Source: Collinsella sp. (lineage in GTDB: Bacteria; Actinomycetota; Coriobacteriia; Coriobacteriales; Coriobacteriaceae). From it: a DNA stretch of 64,000 bases. The notes under the pieces were generated by a model. That model worked only from the letters and a program-made list of their open reading frames with translations, did no database searches and was not told the DNA's origin. Both the position numbers and the translations under genes were made by a program. Shown here in pieces: positions 49,395-58,406 of the stretch; within the stretch, counting starts at the first letter, position 1; the number at the start of each line of letters is the position of its first letter. The stretch is from contig JAGZSF010000008.1 in assembly GCA_018381235.1 (NCBI GenBank), forward strand, positions 62,001 to 126,000. The letters are read 5' to 3'.

Positions 49395-50294
49395 ATGTAC
49401 AACCCACAGCTTGACACTTTCATCCGCGTGGCGGAGGCGGGCAGCTTCTCCAAGGCGGCACAAGAGTCCTTCATCACGCCCACGGCCGTCATCAAGCAGA
49501 TGAACCTGCTGGAGTCGCGGCTAGGCCTTACGCTGTTCCACCGATCGCATCAGGGGCTTTCGCTTACGCGAGCAGGCAGGTCGCTGCTCGCCGACGCCCG
49601 CCATATCGTGCAGTACTCTCAAGAATCAATCGCACGCGCCCGCGTCGCCGAGCGCGGAGAGAAGCGCATCATCCGCGTGGGAGTGTCGCTCATGACGCCC
49701 AGCACGCCGCTCACGAAGCTATGGCCGAAGGTGAAGGAACGTTGCCCTGGCATGAGCCTTCAGGTGGTCACGTTTGAAAACACACCCTCGGCGGCGCGCG
49801 GTTTGGCGAACCTCGGGCAAGACATGGATATCGTGGTGGGGATTTTCGACGATGCCTTTCTTAAAGAGCGCGGGTGCCTGGGCCTCGAGCTTTCGCGCGA
49901 GCCGCTCTGGTGCGCCGTTCCCGTCGACAGCGAGCTCGCCAAACGCGACATCGTCACATTCGACGACCTCCACAATCACAGTCTTATGCTTATACGCCGG
50001 GGCTGGAACGCCGAAATCGACCGCGTGCGCGACGAGATACTCTTGCATCATCCTCAAATCGCGCTCGTAGACTTCCCGCAATATCGGGCGGAGGTGTTCA
50101 ATCGCGGCGCGAACGAGGACCTCGCGCTTGCGACGCTGCCGTTGTGGGCCAACGTCCACCCCATGCTCAAAACCGTTCCTACCGATTGGGACTGTCTCGT
50201 GTCTTACGGGCTGCTTCATTCGCCGCACCCCGCAGACCATGTGCGGGAGTTCCTCGATGCGGTGTCTGCCGTGCTCGAGGCAAAGCATCGATAG
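49395..50294 (+). CDS. LysR-family transcriptional regulator
   Basis: A 299-residue LysR protein. The N-terminal winged helix (residues 1-60; LDTFIRVAEAGSFSKAAQ and LESRLGLTLFHRS) is canonical, followed by a linker helix and a two-lobe effector-binding domain (about 90-295). AGGAGG lies 5 bases before ATG 49395, which decides the start over the in-frame ATG at 49380. It is divergent from the aldo/keto reductase operon and very likely regulates it. Closed by a strong terminator. Confidence 0.9.
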   Translation: MYNPQLDTFIRVAEAGSFSKAAQESFITPTAVIKQMNLLESRLGLTLFHRSHQGLSLTRAGRSLLADARHIVQYSQESIARARVAERGEKRIIRVGVSLMTPSTPLTKLWPKVKERCPGMSLQVVTFENTPSAARGLANLGQDMDIVVGIFDDAFLKERGCLGLELSREPLWCAVPVDSELAKRDIVTFDDLHNHSLMLIRRGWNAEIDRVRDEILLHHPQIALVDFPQYRAEVFNRGANEDLALATLPLWANVHPMLKTVPTDWDCLVSYGLLHSPHPADHVREFLDAVSAVLEAKHR

Positions 50295-50342
50295 GCAATC
50301 GCGAGCAGATGCGCTCATGCCTATGGGGACAACGGGAATAAC

Positions 50343-50380
50343 AGCCTCCGAACCTTCTGGTTCGGAGGCTTTCTTTTTCG
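50343..50380. terminator. Terminator after LysR
   Basis: Perfect 12-base stem (AGCCTCCGAACC / GGTTCGGAGGCT), 4-base loop, then TTCTTTTTC. Confidence 0.88.
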
Positions 50381-50429
50381 TTCTGCTCGGAAAGAGCCCC
50401 TTGCCAAAGCCCTTGAGCATCGGGCGGCA

Positions 50430-50870
50430 TTATTGAGCGTGGGCGTTATCGTAGGTATCTTTGATCTCTTCCGGCAAATCGTCGGGAATCAGCGCCTTCA
50501 CTCTATCCTCGTTGCCATCTTGGATCGCCTGCTCGTAGTACCAGCATTTGAACTTCAACATATCCAGCGCACGGTTCATGTTCGCGATCTCCGACTCCAT
50601 GTGGACCTTTCGCTCCTCGAACATGGCCTTGCGCTTGGGATATGTCGATGGGCCCTCCGCGCACCATTCCATGAACAGCCGGATGTCTTTGATTTCCATT
50701 CCGGCCTTCTTCAGGCATTCGATGACCCGAAGCGCCTCGAGTTCTGTATCGCCGAATCGGCGAATGCCGGACGTCCGCTCCAATTCCGGGAACAATCCCT
50801 GCTTGTCGTAATAGCGCAGTGTGGAAACGGGCAGACCGAACATATCCGCCACCTGTCCGATTGTGTACAT
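50430..50870 (-). CDS. MerR-family transcriptional regulator
   Basis: A 146-residue MerR protein: winged helix (1-70; YTIGQVADMFGLPVSTLRYYDKQG begins the domain), then a long dimerisation helix (about 80-120). The short C-terminus has a single Cys-Trp-Tyr patch and no metal-binding Cys cluster, so it is of the small-molecule/redox YhdM-AdhR type. GAGGG precedes the ATG. It is divergent from the CMD-cupin gene with a MerR-type promoter between. Confidence 0.9.
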   Translation of the reverse strand: MYTIGQVADMFGLPVSTLRYYDKQGLFPELERTSGIRRFGDTELEALRVIECLKKAGMEIKDIRLFMEWCAEGPSTYPKRKAMFEERKVHMESEIANMNRALDMLKFKCWYYEQAIQDGNEDRVKALIPDDLPEEIKDTYDNAHAQ

Positions 50871-50901
50871 GGTCCCTCCGGACGAATCTCGAATTATCTC
50901 C

Positions 50902-50932
50902 TTGACCTAAAGTTAGGTTTAGGTATTACCTT
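50902..50932 (+). promoter_or_regulatory. MerR-type promoter with dyad in the spacer
   Basis: TTGACC (50902-50907) and TACCTT (50927-50932) are spaced by 19 bases, the elongated spacing typical of MerR-controlled promoters. The spacer carries the perfect dyad ACCTAA-AG-TTAGGT. It reads towards the CMD-cupin gene. Confidence 0.75.
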
Positions 50933-51091
50933 CATTCTCGTCAATATAAATTGGGAGCGCAAGGGGTGTTCAGTAATCGCCGGGCATCCCGCTCTTGAGC
51001 AGGCGCGACGAATGGGCATGGGAGTCTAGGCGCGGCTTAGCTGCGCGGAAGCAGTTTTGTACTCAAAACCATCGACAGGAGGAAATCGATC

Positions 51092-51859
51092 ATGGCAATT
51101 AAACAGACGGCAGGCAGAGATGCTCTGGGGGACTTTGCCCCCAAATTCGCTCAGCTCAACGACGATGTGCTGTTTGGCGAGATATGGAGCCGGGAGGACG
51201 AGCTCTCACTTCGAGACCGAAGCGTGGTGACGGTGGTGGCCCTGATGGCGCAGGGGCTGACGGATTCCTCGTTCAAATATCATCTGATGTCCGCAAAGAA
51301 CAATGGTGTGACCAGGGCGGAAATAGCGGAGATCCTTACGCATGCGGCGTTTTACGCGGGATGGCCCAAGGCGTGGGCGGCCTTTCGTATGGCGAAGGAG
51401 GTCTGGGCGAACGAGGACGACGGCGCCGACGCAAAGGCCCGACACCAAAACGAGATGGCCTTTCCCATCGGTGCCCCCAACGACGCATTTGCGAAGTACT
51501 TTACTGGGCAAAGCTACCTCGTGCCCCTTTCCACCGAGCAGGTCGGCGTCTACAACGTTACGTTCGAGCCCGGCTGCCGCAACAACTGGCACATCCATCA
51601 CGCCAAAAGCGGTGGCGGACAGATCCTCGTCTGCGTGGCTGGTCGAGGGCTTTACCAGGAATGGGGCAAACCGGCACAGGAGCTGTGCCCTGGCGATGTA
51701 GTAAATATTCCCGCGGGCGTAAAGCACTGGCACGGTGCGGCGCCCTACAGCTGGTTCTCCCATCTCGCGGTGGAGGTTCCGGGCGAGGAGGCTTCCAACG
51801 AGTGGTTGGAGCCCGTGGACGACGAGCAATACCTTAAAGCGACTGACAAGGAGGCTTAG
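51092..51859 (+). CDS. Carboxymuconolactone decarboxylase-cupin fusion protein
   Basis: A 255-residue protein with an N-terminal CMD/AhpD-like domain (about 10-110; EIAEILTHAAFYAGWPKAW) and a C-terminal cupin (about 150-240; metal-binding WHIHHAKSGGGQ and PAGVKHWHGA). The CMD half lacks the CxxC of AhpD, so peroxidase activity is unlikely. Such fusions occur next to MerR regulators, reductases and alpha/beta hydrolases in stress-type operons. GGAGG precedes the ATG. The hydrolase pseudogene starts 2 bases after its stop. Confidence 0.88.
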   Translation: MAIKQTAGRDALGDFAPKFAQLNDDVLFGEIWSREDELSLRDRSVVTVVALMAQGLTDSSFKYHLMSAKNNGVTRAEIAEILTHAAFYAGWPKAWAAFRMAKEVWANEDDGADAKARHQNEMAFPIGAPNDAFAKYFTGQSYLVPLSTEQVGVYNVTFEPGCRNNWHIHHAKSGGGQILVCVAGRGLYQEWGKPAQELCPGDVVNIPAGVKHWHGAAPYSWFSHLAVEVPGEEASNEWLEPVDDEQYLKATDKEA

Positions 51860-51861
51860 GC

Positions 51862-52645
51862 ATGGATCAGTTGAAACTGACGCAGGAATGGGACAAAGTG
51901 TTCCTCAAAAGCGACAAGGTTGAGCACAGCAAGGCGACCTTCCGGAACCGATACGGCATCACGCTGGCGGCCGACGTGTACGTGCCGAAGAACGCGGAAG
52001 GCAAGCTGCCCGCCATCGCCGTCAGCGGCCCGTTTGGCGCGGTGAAGGAGCAGTCCTCCGGTCTGTATGCACAGAAAATGGCGGAGCTGGGCTTTTTTGC
52101 AATTGCCTTTGACCCGTCCTATACCGGCGAGAGCGGTGGTACGCCCCGCTATGTAGCATCTCCGGACATCAACACCGAGGACTTTTGCGCAGCGGTGGAT
52201 TTCCTTTCTGTGCAGGAAAGCGTTGGACGCGCAGCGCACCGAGGACTATAAAAACGGCAGCTATGCGCTGGCGGGCGGCGTGGTCGATCCACTACCGGAG
52301 GATGCGCCGCAGTTTGTAGCGGACTATTACGCCTACTACAAAACTCCGCGAGGCTACCATCCCCGCAGCCTGAACTCCAACGGTGGCTGGAATGTGACGT
52401 CCTCGCTGTCGTTCCTGAATATGCCGATTTTGCAATACAGCAGCGAAATTCGCTCTGCGGTACTGCTGGTGCATGGCGAGAAGGCGCACTCCCGTTATTT
52501 CAGCGAAACCGCGTACAACAAACTGACGGGGGACAACAAGGAATTGCTCATTATCCCCGGCGCCAGCCATACCGACCTCTACGATCAGATGGATATCATT
52601 CCGTTTGAAAAGTTGAAAGCATTCTTTGAGGAATATCTAAAATAA
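51862..52645 (+). pseudogene. Alpha/beta hydrolase with internal deletion
   Basis: The first part (51862 to about 52225) encodes the N-terminus of a dienelactone-hydrolase-like protein (YVPKNAEGKLPAIAV ... FDPSYTGESGG). It then shifts frame; the rest (about 52223-52645; AQRTEDYKNGSYALAGG ... LVHGEKAHS ... PGASHTDLYD) is the C-terminal half with the acid and His of the triad. About 70 residues including the nucleophile elbow are missing, so the product cannot be active. It was the partner of the CMD-cupin gene. Confidence 0.85.
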
Positions 52646-53241
52646 GGCGCACCTTGATTCAATACCAAGCCCCCAGCAACGATTCTTCCAGTCATGGTCA
52701 CAGCATACGGCTTCTGACCTGCTGAAACGCGCAGGGATAAAGCTGCTAGCTATGATTCCTTCCTCGAAATAGGTGAAGAGGGGCTGAAATAGCGGATTCA
52801 CGTCCTCAGCCAAGATGTCTGCAACTTGCAATCCGACCTGTTTTGTCCTTGGGACAAAAATGAAACTGCGGGCCTTCGATGCCGAAAAGTTTTCTGCGTT
52901 GCTCCACGTTTCGTCTCAAACTCCTACGCGAAGACACACGGCGAGATTCGGTGGCAAGACACCTAAAGCCGACGACCCAACTGGAGTTGACTGGAATGGC
53001 ACAACAATAAACGAGCGTGAAAGAGTGGGAATAGCTGATATTCGGCGATTTCAAGCTCCTGACCTGCATCGACAGGTTAGGAGCTTTTCTTTTGGCAGCC
53101 TCCGGGCAACCTCCAGGCAACCCCTACGGCTTCATACCGCGATTCATGTCGCTCCTAATCAACATCCGCGATGCTTCGCGAGCGCGCAGCACGAGTGTGG
53201 AAATACGGACGCACGAGCGTGGATTTTCGGACGCCTGATGA
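52646..53241. other. Non-coding/remnant stretch leading into attachment-like copy 3
   Basis: No intact gene. A minus-strand frame (about 52637-52860) reads like a degraded protein end (VGLQVADILAEDVNPLF) with no start. Next to the 31-bp hairpin two tandem units (CACGAGTGTGGAAATACGGACG at 53187 and a near copy from about 53209) show a local repeat. Confidence 0.45.
53023..53175. repeat. guaA-end attachment-like repeat, copy 3
   Basis: GAGTGGGAATA (53023-53033) repeats the guaA-end core with one change. It is followed by CTGATATTCGGCGATTTCAAG and a hairpin (53053-53086, AGCTCCTGACCTG/AGGTTAGGAGCT, then TTTTCTTTT) that match the sequence and terminator after guaA, then by a CAACCTC-rich tract shared with copies 1 and 4. 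This is the clearest right-hand boundary of an element inserted at guaA. Confidence 0.8.
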
Positions 53242-53311
53242 ATGAGAGTGGATAATCTCCCACATTGAGCCCCAAACAAGGCTCAATGTGGGAGATTATC
53301 CACTCTCATTT
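53242..53311. repeat. Perfect 31-bp hairpin with T-tract
   Basis: Bases 53242-53272 and 53281-53311 are exact reverse complements over 31 bases with an 8-base loop, and TTTT follows. Too long and perfect for an ordinary terminator; a MITE end, a phage-type terminator or a small-RNA precursor are options. Confidence 0.85.
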
Positions 53312-53923
53312 TTTCGATATGTGCCGTGTTGGTAGCTCTGGTGTGCGCCGAGCGCGTGCGGCTAACGACGCAAAATAGGACTTTGTGCTGGCAGTTGTCG
53401 TAATAAGCCCTCACGTTGTCAAGGGATTGGAAGGGGTCTAGGTATTCAGCTGTGACGGCGGAGACATCGCGCCCATGCGCTTCATTAGTCTTATCGGATT
53501 TTCGAACTATTTGCGGCGGTAGATGAGTGTGAGCAAATGCTAGCGAGCCTTTTCACCATGTCGCCGTTCTCGTCAACGAGGAGACTGGGCTCTTTGGCCA
53601 ATGGGGCTCCTAATGGAAATAAATATAAAATAGCCAGGGAACTTTCCTGGCACTTGGAGGTAGCCAAAAGAGCCGTAAGTAACTATATGGCAAACGCCGA
53701 CGGTGAACGTAGGGGGGCGTGGGGTGAAGTTGATAATCAAGGGTTCTTCTGCGGTGGTCACAAATCAGCAGGCAACTAAAAGATAGGAGGTTCACTAGGC
53801 GTAAAATCTTTAAACAGTATGAACAAATTTCATTTCGCGGATACGCGCCTTCGGTTCATGAAGTGCCTCGCGATAATTTCTCACCCTATATAAGGCAGGC
53901 GGATATACCGAGAAGGGAGAACC
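53312..53923. other. Stretch without a convincing gene upstream of EcsC
   Basis: An 80-residue plus frame at 53537-53779 has no ribosome site and odd composition. A second start-less frame (about 53726-53935) ends YIRQADIPRREN and overlaps the EcsC start. Both look like decayed ends. A TATAAG box near 53895 could serve the EcsC gene. Confidence 0.35.
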
Positions 53924-55123
53924 ATGGGAAAGAGCATTAATGATATGAAGATGCCTGACTTCGGGAATATGGCCAAGGGCATGGTGCAGGGGGCCGCGAA
54001 CGGAGCGAAGAGGATTCATCAGGCTTTCGGCGGTGAATACGGGGATTCATTCGAGGGAAATGTCGTTGCTGAGAATGGCGAATATATCCTACCGGATCCG
54101 ATAATTGACGACCGCGAATGTGAAGAGATCGACTCCCTCGCCAAACGCTACGAGAAGATGACCTCTCCCGGTATTCTGGCAAAAGCCGGGAGGAAAGCCG
54201 ATGAACTCACGCCCGCTCCGGTCAAGGAGATTGCCGGTAAAGTTAGTGACATCGCCAGGGATACATTCGAGGATCTGACGGAGCAGGAGCTCATGGCGGC
54301 TGCCATCAAGAAGGCTGCCGATGGCTTCGGAGAGCTCGAGAAACAGGCGGCAAAGGCAAGCGTGAGCAAAGAACACGTCATACAGTGCGTCAACGCGGGA
54401 AAACAGGCACAAAAGGTTTCGGATATTTCGCAAATCTGTCTGCTGTGCGCATATGACGTCGCTGCCGTCTCGGCCAAGGAGCGTCCGCAGCACATGGGAA
54501 TCGCACTTGCCGAGGGCGGAGGAACGGGCGCTATCGGGTTCTGGGGTCTCCCTGCAAACATCGCGCTCAGCATGCTTGTTTATTTCAGGGCAGTCCAGTC
54601 AGTGGCCATGTTCTATGGCTACGACGTCAAAGAAGACCCCGCAGAGCTCATCATTGCCAGCGAGGTGTTCCAAAGGGCGATGTCGCCGTGCCCCAAGGGG
54701 AACCCAGCTACTGATTATATCGGGAAGGTTCTCGTATATGCCGAGAGCGCGGCCGTGAAACAAGCCGCAAAGAAGGGCTGGGCCGCGATGGTCGAGAAAG
54801 GTGGCGCCGCGCTCGCTATCGCCCAGATGCGCGCGCTCGCCAACAAAGCAGCCCAAAAGGCTTTGGAGAACGGTGGCAAGAAGGCAATCGAGGCTGGCGT
54901 ATTTAAGAAAACCCTTACTCAAATTGGTCAGAAGCTGACTCTGAAGAACGTCGGCAGACTTGTTCCCGTGGTGGGAGCGGGTTTCGGTGCCTTTTTTGAC
55001 ACAGCGCAAATGAACAGTATCCTAGACTTCGCCGACCTCTTCTACCACAAGCGTTTCATTGTCGAGAAGGAACAACGTGTGCAGAGGCTTACGGGAGAAA
55101 CGGCTGAGTTTGCAGAGAGTTAG
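53924..55123 (+). CDS. EcsC-family protein
   Basis: A 399-residue EcsC-family protein (named after the Bacillus EcsC). The central domain (about 165-380) has the family pattern EGGGTGAIGFWGLPANIALSM, then a FYGYDV segment and amphipathic helices ending in GFGAFFDTAQM. The N-terminal 160 residues are charged helices with repeated KxA pattern. No signal peptide. GGGAG lies before the ATG. Function of the family is unsettled; members occur in islands and with defence genes. It stands alone on the plus strand between island repeats. Confidence 0.8.
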   Translation: MGKSINDMKMPDFGNMAKGMVQGAANGAKRIHQAFGGEYGDSFEGNVVAENGEYILPDPIIDDRECEEIDSLAKRYEKMTSPGILAKAGRKADELTPAPVKEIAGKVSDIARDTFEDLTEQELMAAAIKKAADGFGELEKQAAKASVSKEHVIQCVNAGKQAQKVSDISQICLLCAYDVAAVSAKERPQHMGIALAEGGGTGAIGFWGLPANIALSMLVYFRAVQSVAMFYGYDVKEDPAELIIASEVFQRAMSPCPKGNPATDYIGKVLVYAESAAVKQAAKKGWAAMVEKGGAALAIAQMRALANKAAQKALENGGKKAIEAGVFKKTLTQIGQKLTLKNVGRLVPVVGAGFGAFFDTAQMNSILDFADLFYHKRFIVEKEQRVQRLTGETAEFAES

Positions 55124-55413
55124 AGTCGTCAACTAGACCTGTCGGGCGCAACTCCATGCGCCGAAACGTAATCAATCGGAAGCTATTTGGCTGCCCTCGG
55201 CCATGCGGCTTCCGCCTTACTCTATCTCGCCGTCAGGTACTCCGAGCTTATGTGACGTCCACCCGCATCATCGCGCTCGTGCACGTCTGCGTCGGGGGTG
55301 GAGGTCCTTGGCTCTTGGTTGGCGAACAGTTTGTCAAACGTCATATCTGGCACCCCGGTTCAGTATTTAGATTTACATTCTATTGTCCATGCCCGCAGCC
55401 ATTTTAGTCCCAG
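55124..55413. other. Short non-coding gap after EcsC
   Basis: No strong feature. A 40-residue minus-strand frame (55222-55344) has an ATG but a weak ribosome site and no recognisable family. Confidence 0.3.
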
Positions 55414-56067
55414 CTACGGCCTCTTCGGCACCTGCGGCAGCCTGGCTCCGCAGGAAGAGCAGTACGACGCGTCGCCGGATGCCTTGACGCCGCAATAGGG
55501 GTAGAAAGACGCGCGCACCTTGCGGCCTCCTGGCGTCCAGGTCCTAATTCCCTTGGCAATCAGGACCGCTACGCGCTCGGGGATACCCGAGTCTTCGTTT
55601 GAGCTCGCTACGGTGTAATCGCTTGTGAGGTGGCCCTTGTAGTCAAAGTCAATTACGAACTTCCATGAGCTGATGCCGCTGAGAGTAGCAACTGCCCCGT
55701 AGACTCTGTGCTCGACTACGGTAAGGGACTCAAGTCTTTTTACTGATCGTCGCGTACTGGCGACAATTTCCTCAAGCTCTTCTTGGGTCACATCGTCTCT
55801 GAAACTCTCGCTCGCACGGTCCCACTCGGCTTTTGCTTTGACCTTTTCGAGTTCGACCTTCCGTTTCTCCTGTCTGTCGGATGCGAACACTACGATGCCA
55901 AGGAGAATGAACATGGGCAAAAGTGACGTCAGCATATCCATTAAATGCTCCCTAAATAACTCCAGCGCTGCATGCGAGAAAAACAATGCGACGTGTAAGA
56001 TGATAAAGGCGGATAGCCCCGCTGTGAAATACCACCTGAAAGTCTCGTGGTAGGCGACGCACATCAC
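55414..56067 (-). CDS. Membrane protein with degenerate C-terminal zinc ribbon
   Basis: About 217 residues: two membrane helices (about 12-31 and 40-62), a charged coiled region (70-105), a beta-rich domain (110-185) and a C-terminal zinc-ribbon remnant (YPYCGVKASGDASYCSSCG) in which the first Cys is Tyr. The start is doubtful: GTG 56067 or ATG 56064 lack a good site, and the open frame upstream codes for more hydrophobic residues without a start, so the N-terminus may be truncated. It follows DUF6508 by about 160 bases on the same strand. Function unknown. Confidence 0.55.
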   Translation of the reverse strand: MMCVAYHETFRWYFTAGLSAFIILHVALFFSHAALELFREHLMDMLTSLLPMFILLGIVVFASDRQEKRKVELEKVKAKAEWDRASESFRDDVTQEELEEIVASTRRSVKRLESLTVVEHRVYGAVATLSGISSWKFVIDFDYKGHLTSDYTVASSNEDSGIPERVAVLIAKGIRTWTPGGRKVRASFYPYCGVKASGDASYCSSCGARLPQVPKRP

Positions 56068-56226
56068 GACGATGCTGCCAAGGGCTCCTTCTGCGAGTGT
56101 AAACCCTGCAAAATGGATTCGGAGAACTGGCGGCAGTGGTCAATCACTCTTTTCGATGGAGACTGTCTCTGGATTTACTACTGACGCTAGTGGCGGCCAC
56201 GGTCCAAGTGTATTCGGAATCGCTGA

Positions 56227-56571
56227 CTAACTTTCGTCGAGCTCCTTCAGTCGGGAGAGGCAGCGGTCCAGAAACCCGCTCCTAGCTTGCGCGGCAAGGA
56301 GTCCGTCGCAGAAGCGGTCGCCACGAACGCACCACGTGATGCATGCACGTATCAGGTCAATGTCCCCATGGTCGATGTCGCAGCTGTCTATACCTTCCGA
56401 GGTGTCGATGCTATGGCGTTCAAGCGCCTCGAAGTAGCTGGTGTCTGCGAACCCGTCCAGTTCATAGAAATCGTCGACGAAATCCTCGAGTCCGAACGTC
56501 CCGCCCCCAAACTCGACATTCATGTTTCTGTCCGCCAGCTTGCCAGCGTACTTGGTTAGTCTTTCGAACAT
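56227..56571 (-). CDS. DUF6508-type protein
   Basis: A 114-residue acidic protein. The C-terminal pattern IDLIRACITWCVRGDRFCDGLL matches DUF6508, a small family of unknown function found mostly in mobile or defence regions. The ATG lies 7 bases after the stop of the DUF262-DUF1524 gene, so the two are co-transcribed and probably coupled. It may be an accessory of that system; this is inference from position. Confidence 0.75.
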   Translation of the reverse strand: MFERLTKYAGKLADRNMNVEFGGGTFGLEDFVDDFYELDGFADTSYFEALERHSIDTSEGIDSCDIDHGDIDLIRACITWCVRGDRFCDGLLAAQARSGFLDRCLSRLKELDES

Positions 56572-56580
56572 GTTCGCTCT

Positions 56581-58314
56581 TTAGCTCAAAAGTCCGTTGT
56601 CGCCCAGGTAGTCCACGAAGGCATCGATGATCCGTGCCGTGCGAGTCGCGATGTCTATTTCGGTGAAGTCTCCCATGACTTGTGTCAGGCGCTTGAGTTC
56701 CGCGATCTTTGTTCCGGCTTTGCGCTTGCCGTTGCCGTCGGTGTATCCCTCATAGTACTTGCGTTTATCGCAGAATCTGTAGTCGGCCGCGCGGATGTTT
56801 ACACGCTTCTCGAGCAGCGCCTTGTTACCCAACGCCTCCAGGCTGGATTGATCGACGAGCGGGTCTATCTCGTTGCGCTTCTTGGCATAGATGTGCTCAA
56901 TTTCAAGCGTGGTGTCTAGGTCCATGAGTGGTTGATCTGGGTCTGCGTACGCCCACCAAGTGAGCATGGACTTTGTTACAGGCCTGCCGTTGGTGAACAC
57001 GTAGGTTCGGAATCGCTCAGCAATATTTGCGCGATTGAAGTGGTGGTTAGGAAACTCCACCGGGCGGTGCTCCACGATGTTGATCATCTCGGGATACACT
57101 GGCGAACGCAGCGCGTTCACGCCGGGTCGCTCAATGGCGTAGGCGAAAATGAATGCCGTGATCTTGTTTAAAAAGCCGTAGAGTGCCTCGTCATCGAGGA
57201 CACCTTTGCTGTCGCTGTTGGCAAGGAACCAGACACTTAGCAGATAGGTCCACATGCCGTTGGGGGCGTAGTTCAGCACGAAAAGCCTGCGGAGCACACG
57301 CTCGCTGAACCCTTCCTGCGCGTCGACGCGTTTCCAGAAGCCGAGCAGCGCCTCGAGATCGTCGAGCGTGGCGTCCTCCTTGAGCATGGCGTAACCATCG
57401 GCACCGAAGAAGTCGCGCAACGATGCGGTGGTCGTGTCGCGGATGCCTTTCTTCGCGCGGCGGTAGTACATGTAGCGCGTAAATAGCTCATCGGTTGGTG
57501 TGCCGCGCATGGGCCTGAAGATAGCGTTCGCTCCCTCCTCGAGTCCCTTCCAGCGACGAATGAACTCGTCCTTGCGCCCCGTGTCGGAATAATGCTTGTA
57601 GAACTGGCTCTTGAAGATGTCGGCATCCGAGAGAGGCAACCCTCGGTCGTTTAGAGTCGAGAAGATGCGTAGCGCGGTGTCCTGCGACTCCGCTTCAATG
57701 GGCAACAGTATCACATTGTTGATGACGCGTGTGGCCATGTAGACGGTGTAGGTGGGCCACTCGCTCACCAGTTGCTCAATTTTCCTCTGGAAGAAAGCGA
57801 AGTTGCGGGCATAGGCGCTCTTCCAGCCATCGCCTACATTGCCCTCTCGTAAAATCTCGAGGAATTCATTCTTGTCGTTGTCCGATGCAACCTCGGAGTC
57901 GATCTTGAGGCGCTCCATGTCGGGCTCGTCGAACTCGTCGGTTTTCCATACACAACGGGCGATTGCCTCGCGCATCTTCACAGACTGCTTATCCTTCATG
58001 TTGGTGAACTTGTCGTAGAATGCGCGGAGCAGCAGCATGATGGTGGTGAGGCGCTGCTGGCCGTCAATGATCTCAAGTTGGCCAGAGAGGTTCTTAAAGG
58101 TGACGATGGGCCCTAGAAAGTATTCGTTGTTCTCGCTGTCGAAGCGCTCGTAGTCATCGCCTGGAAAAGCGAACGAGAACAGGTCATCCCACAGCGTTGC
58201 GCATTCATCCTCGCCCCAGGCGTAGGGCCTCTGGTAGTCGGGGATGAGGAAGTCTGATCGCTTATCGGTGAGAAGATCGCGAATCGATCGCTGGTCGATG
58301 TTGAGCTTGGACAT
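56581..58314 (-). CDS. DUF262-DUF1524 protein (GmrSD-like, candidate type IV restriction)
   Basis: A 577-residue protein. The N-terminal DUF262 domain (about 1-240) has IPDYQRPYAWGEDE and the nucleotide-binding IIDGQQRLTTIM; the central part has LNDRGLPLSDADIFKSQF. The C-terminal DUF1524 domain has the HNH-type LEIEHIYAKKRN. This is the single-chain layout of GmrSD, which uses NTP hydrolysis to cut modified phage DNA. GAAGG lies 7 bases before ATG 58314; the frame to 58410 runs into a repeat. DUF6508 follows directly. Target modification is unknown. Confidence 0.88.
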   Translation of the reverse strand: MSKLNIDQRSIRDLLTDKRSDFLIPDYQRPYAWGEDECATLWDDLFSFAFPGDDYERFDSENNEYFLGPIVTFKNLSGQLEIIDGQQRLTTIMLLLRAFYDKFTNMKDKQSVKMREAIARCVWKTDEFDEPDMERLKIDSEVASDNDKNEFLEILREGNVGDGWKSAYARNFAFFQRKIEQLVSEWPTYTVYMATRVINNVILLPIEAESQDTALRIFSTLNDRGLPLSDADIFKSQFYKHYSDTGRKDEFIRRWKGLEEGANAIFRPMRGTPTDELFTRYMYYRRAKKGIRDTTTASLRDFFGADGYAMLKEDATLDDLEALLGFWKRVDAQEGFSERVLRRLFVLNYAPNGMWTYLLSVWFLANSDSKGVLDDEALYGFLNKITAFIFAYAIERPGVNALRSPVYPEMINIVEHRPVEFPNHHFNRANIAERFRTYVFTNGRPVTKSMLTWWAYADPDQPLMDLDTTLEIEHIYAKKRNEIDPLVDQSSLEALGNKALLEKRVNIRAADYRFCDKRKYYEGYTDGNGKRKAGTKIAELKRLTQVMGDFTEIDIATRTARIIDAFVDYLGDNGLLS

Positions 58315-58406
58315 GAGCTGTACCTTCCGCGCGGGAACAATCAAGACGACACGGATTATATCGCCGAAGTCGTCATTCGCTCTATTGCTGCGAGCTACTG
58401 AATCTA

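Noticed and set aside
52815..53255. 146-residue plus-strand frame across the boundary repeat
   Set aside because: Runs through the terminator hairpin and repeat copy 3; no ribosome site or family features.
53537..53779. 80-residue plus-strand gene
   Set aside because: No ribosome site, atypical composition and no recognisable family.
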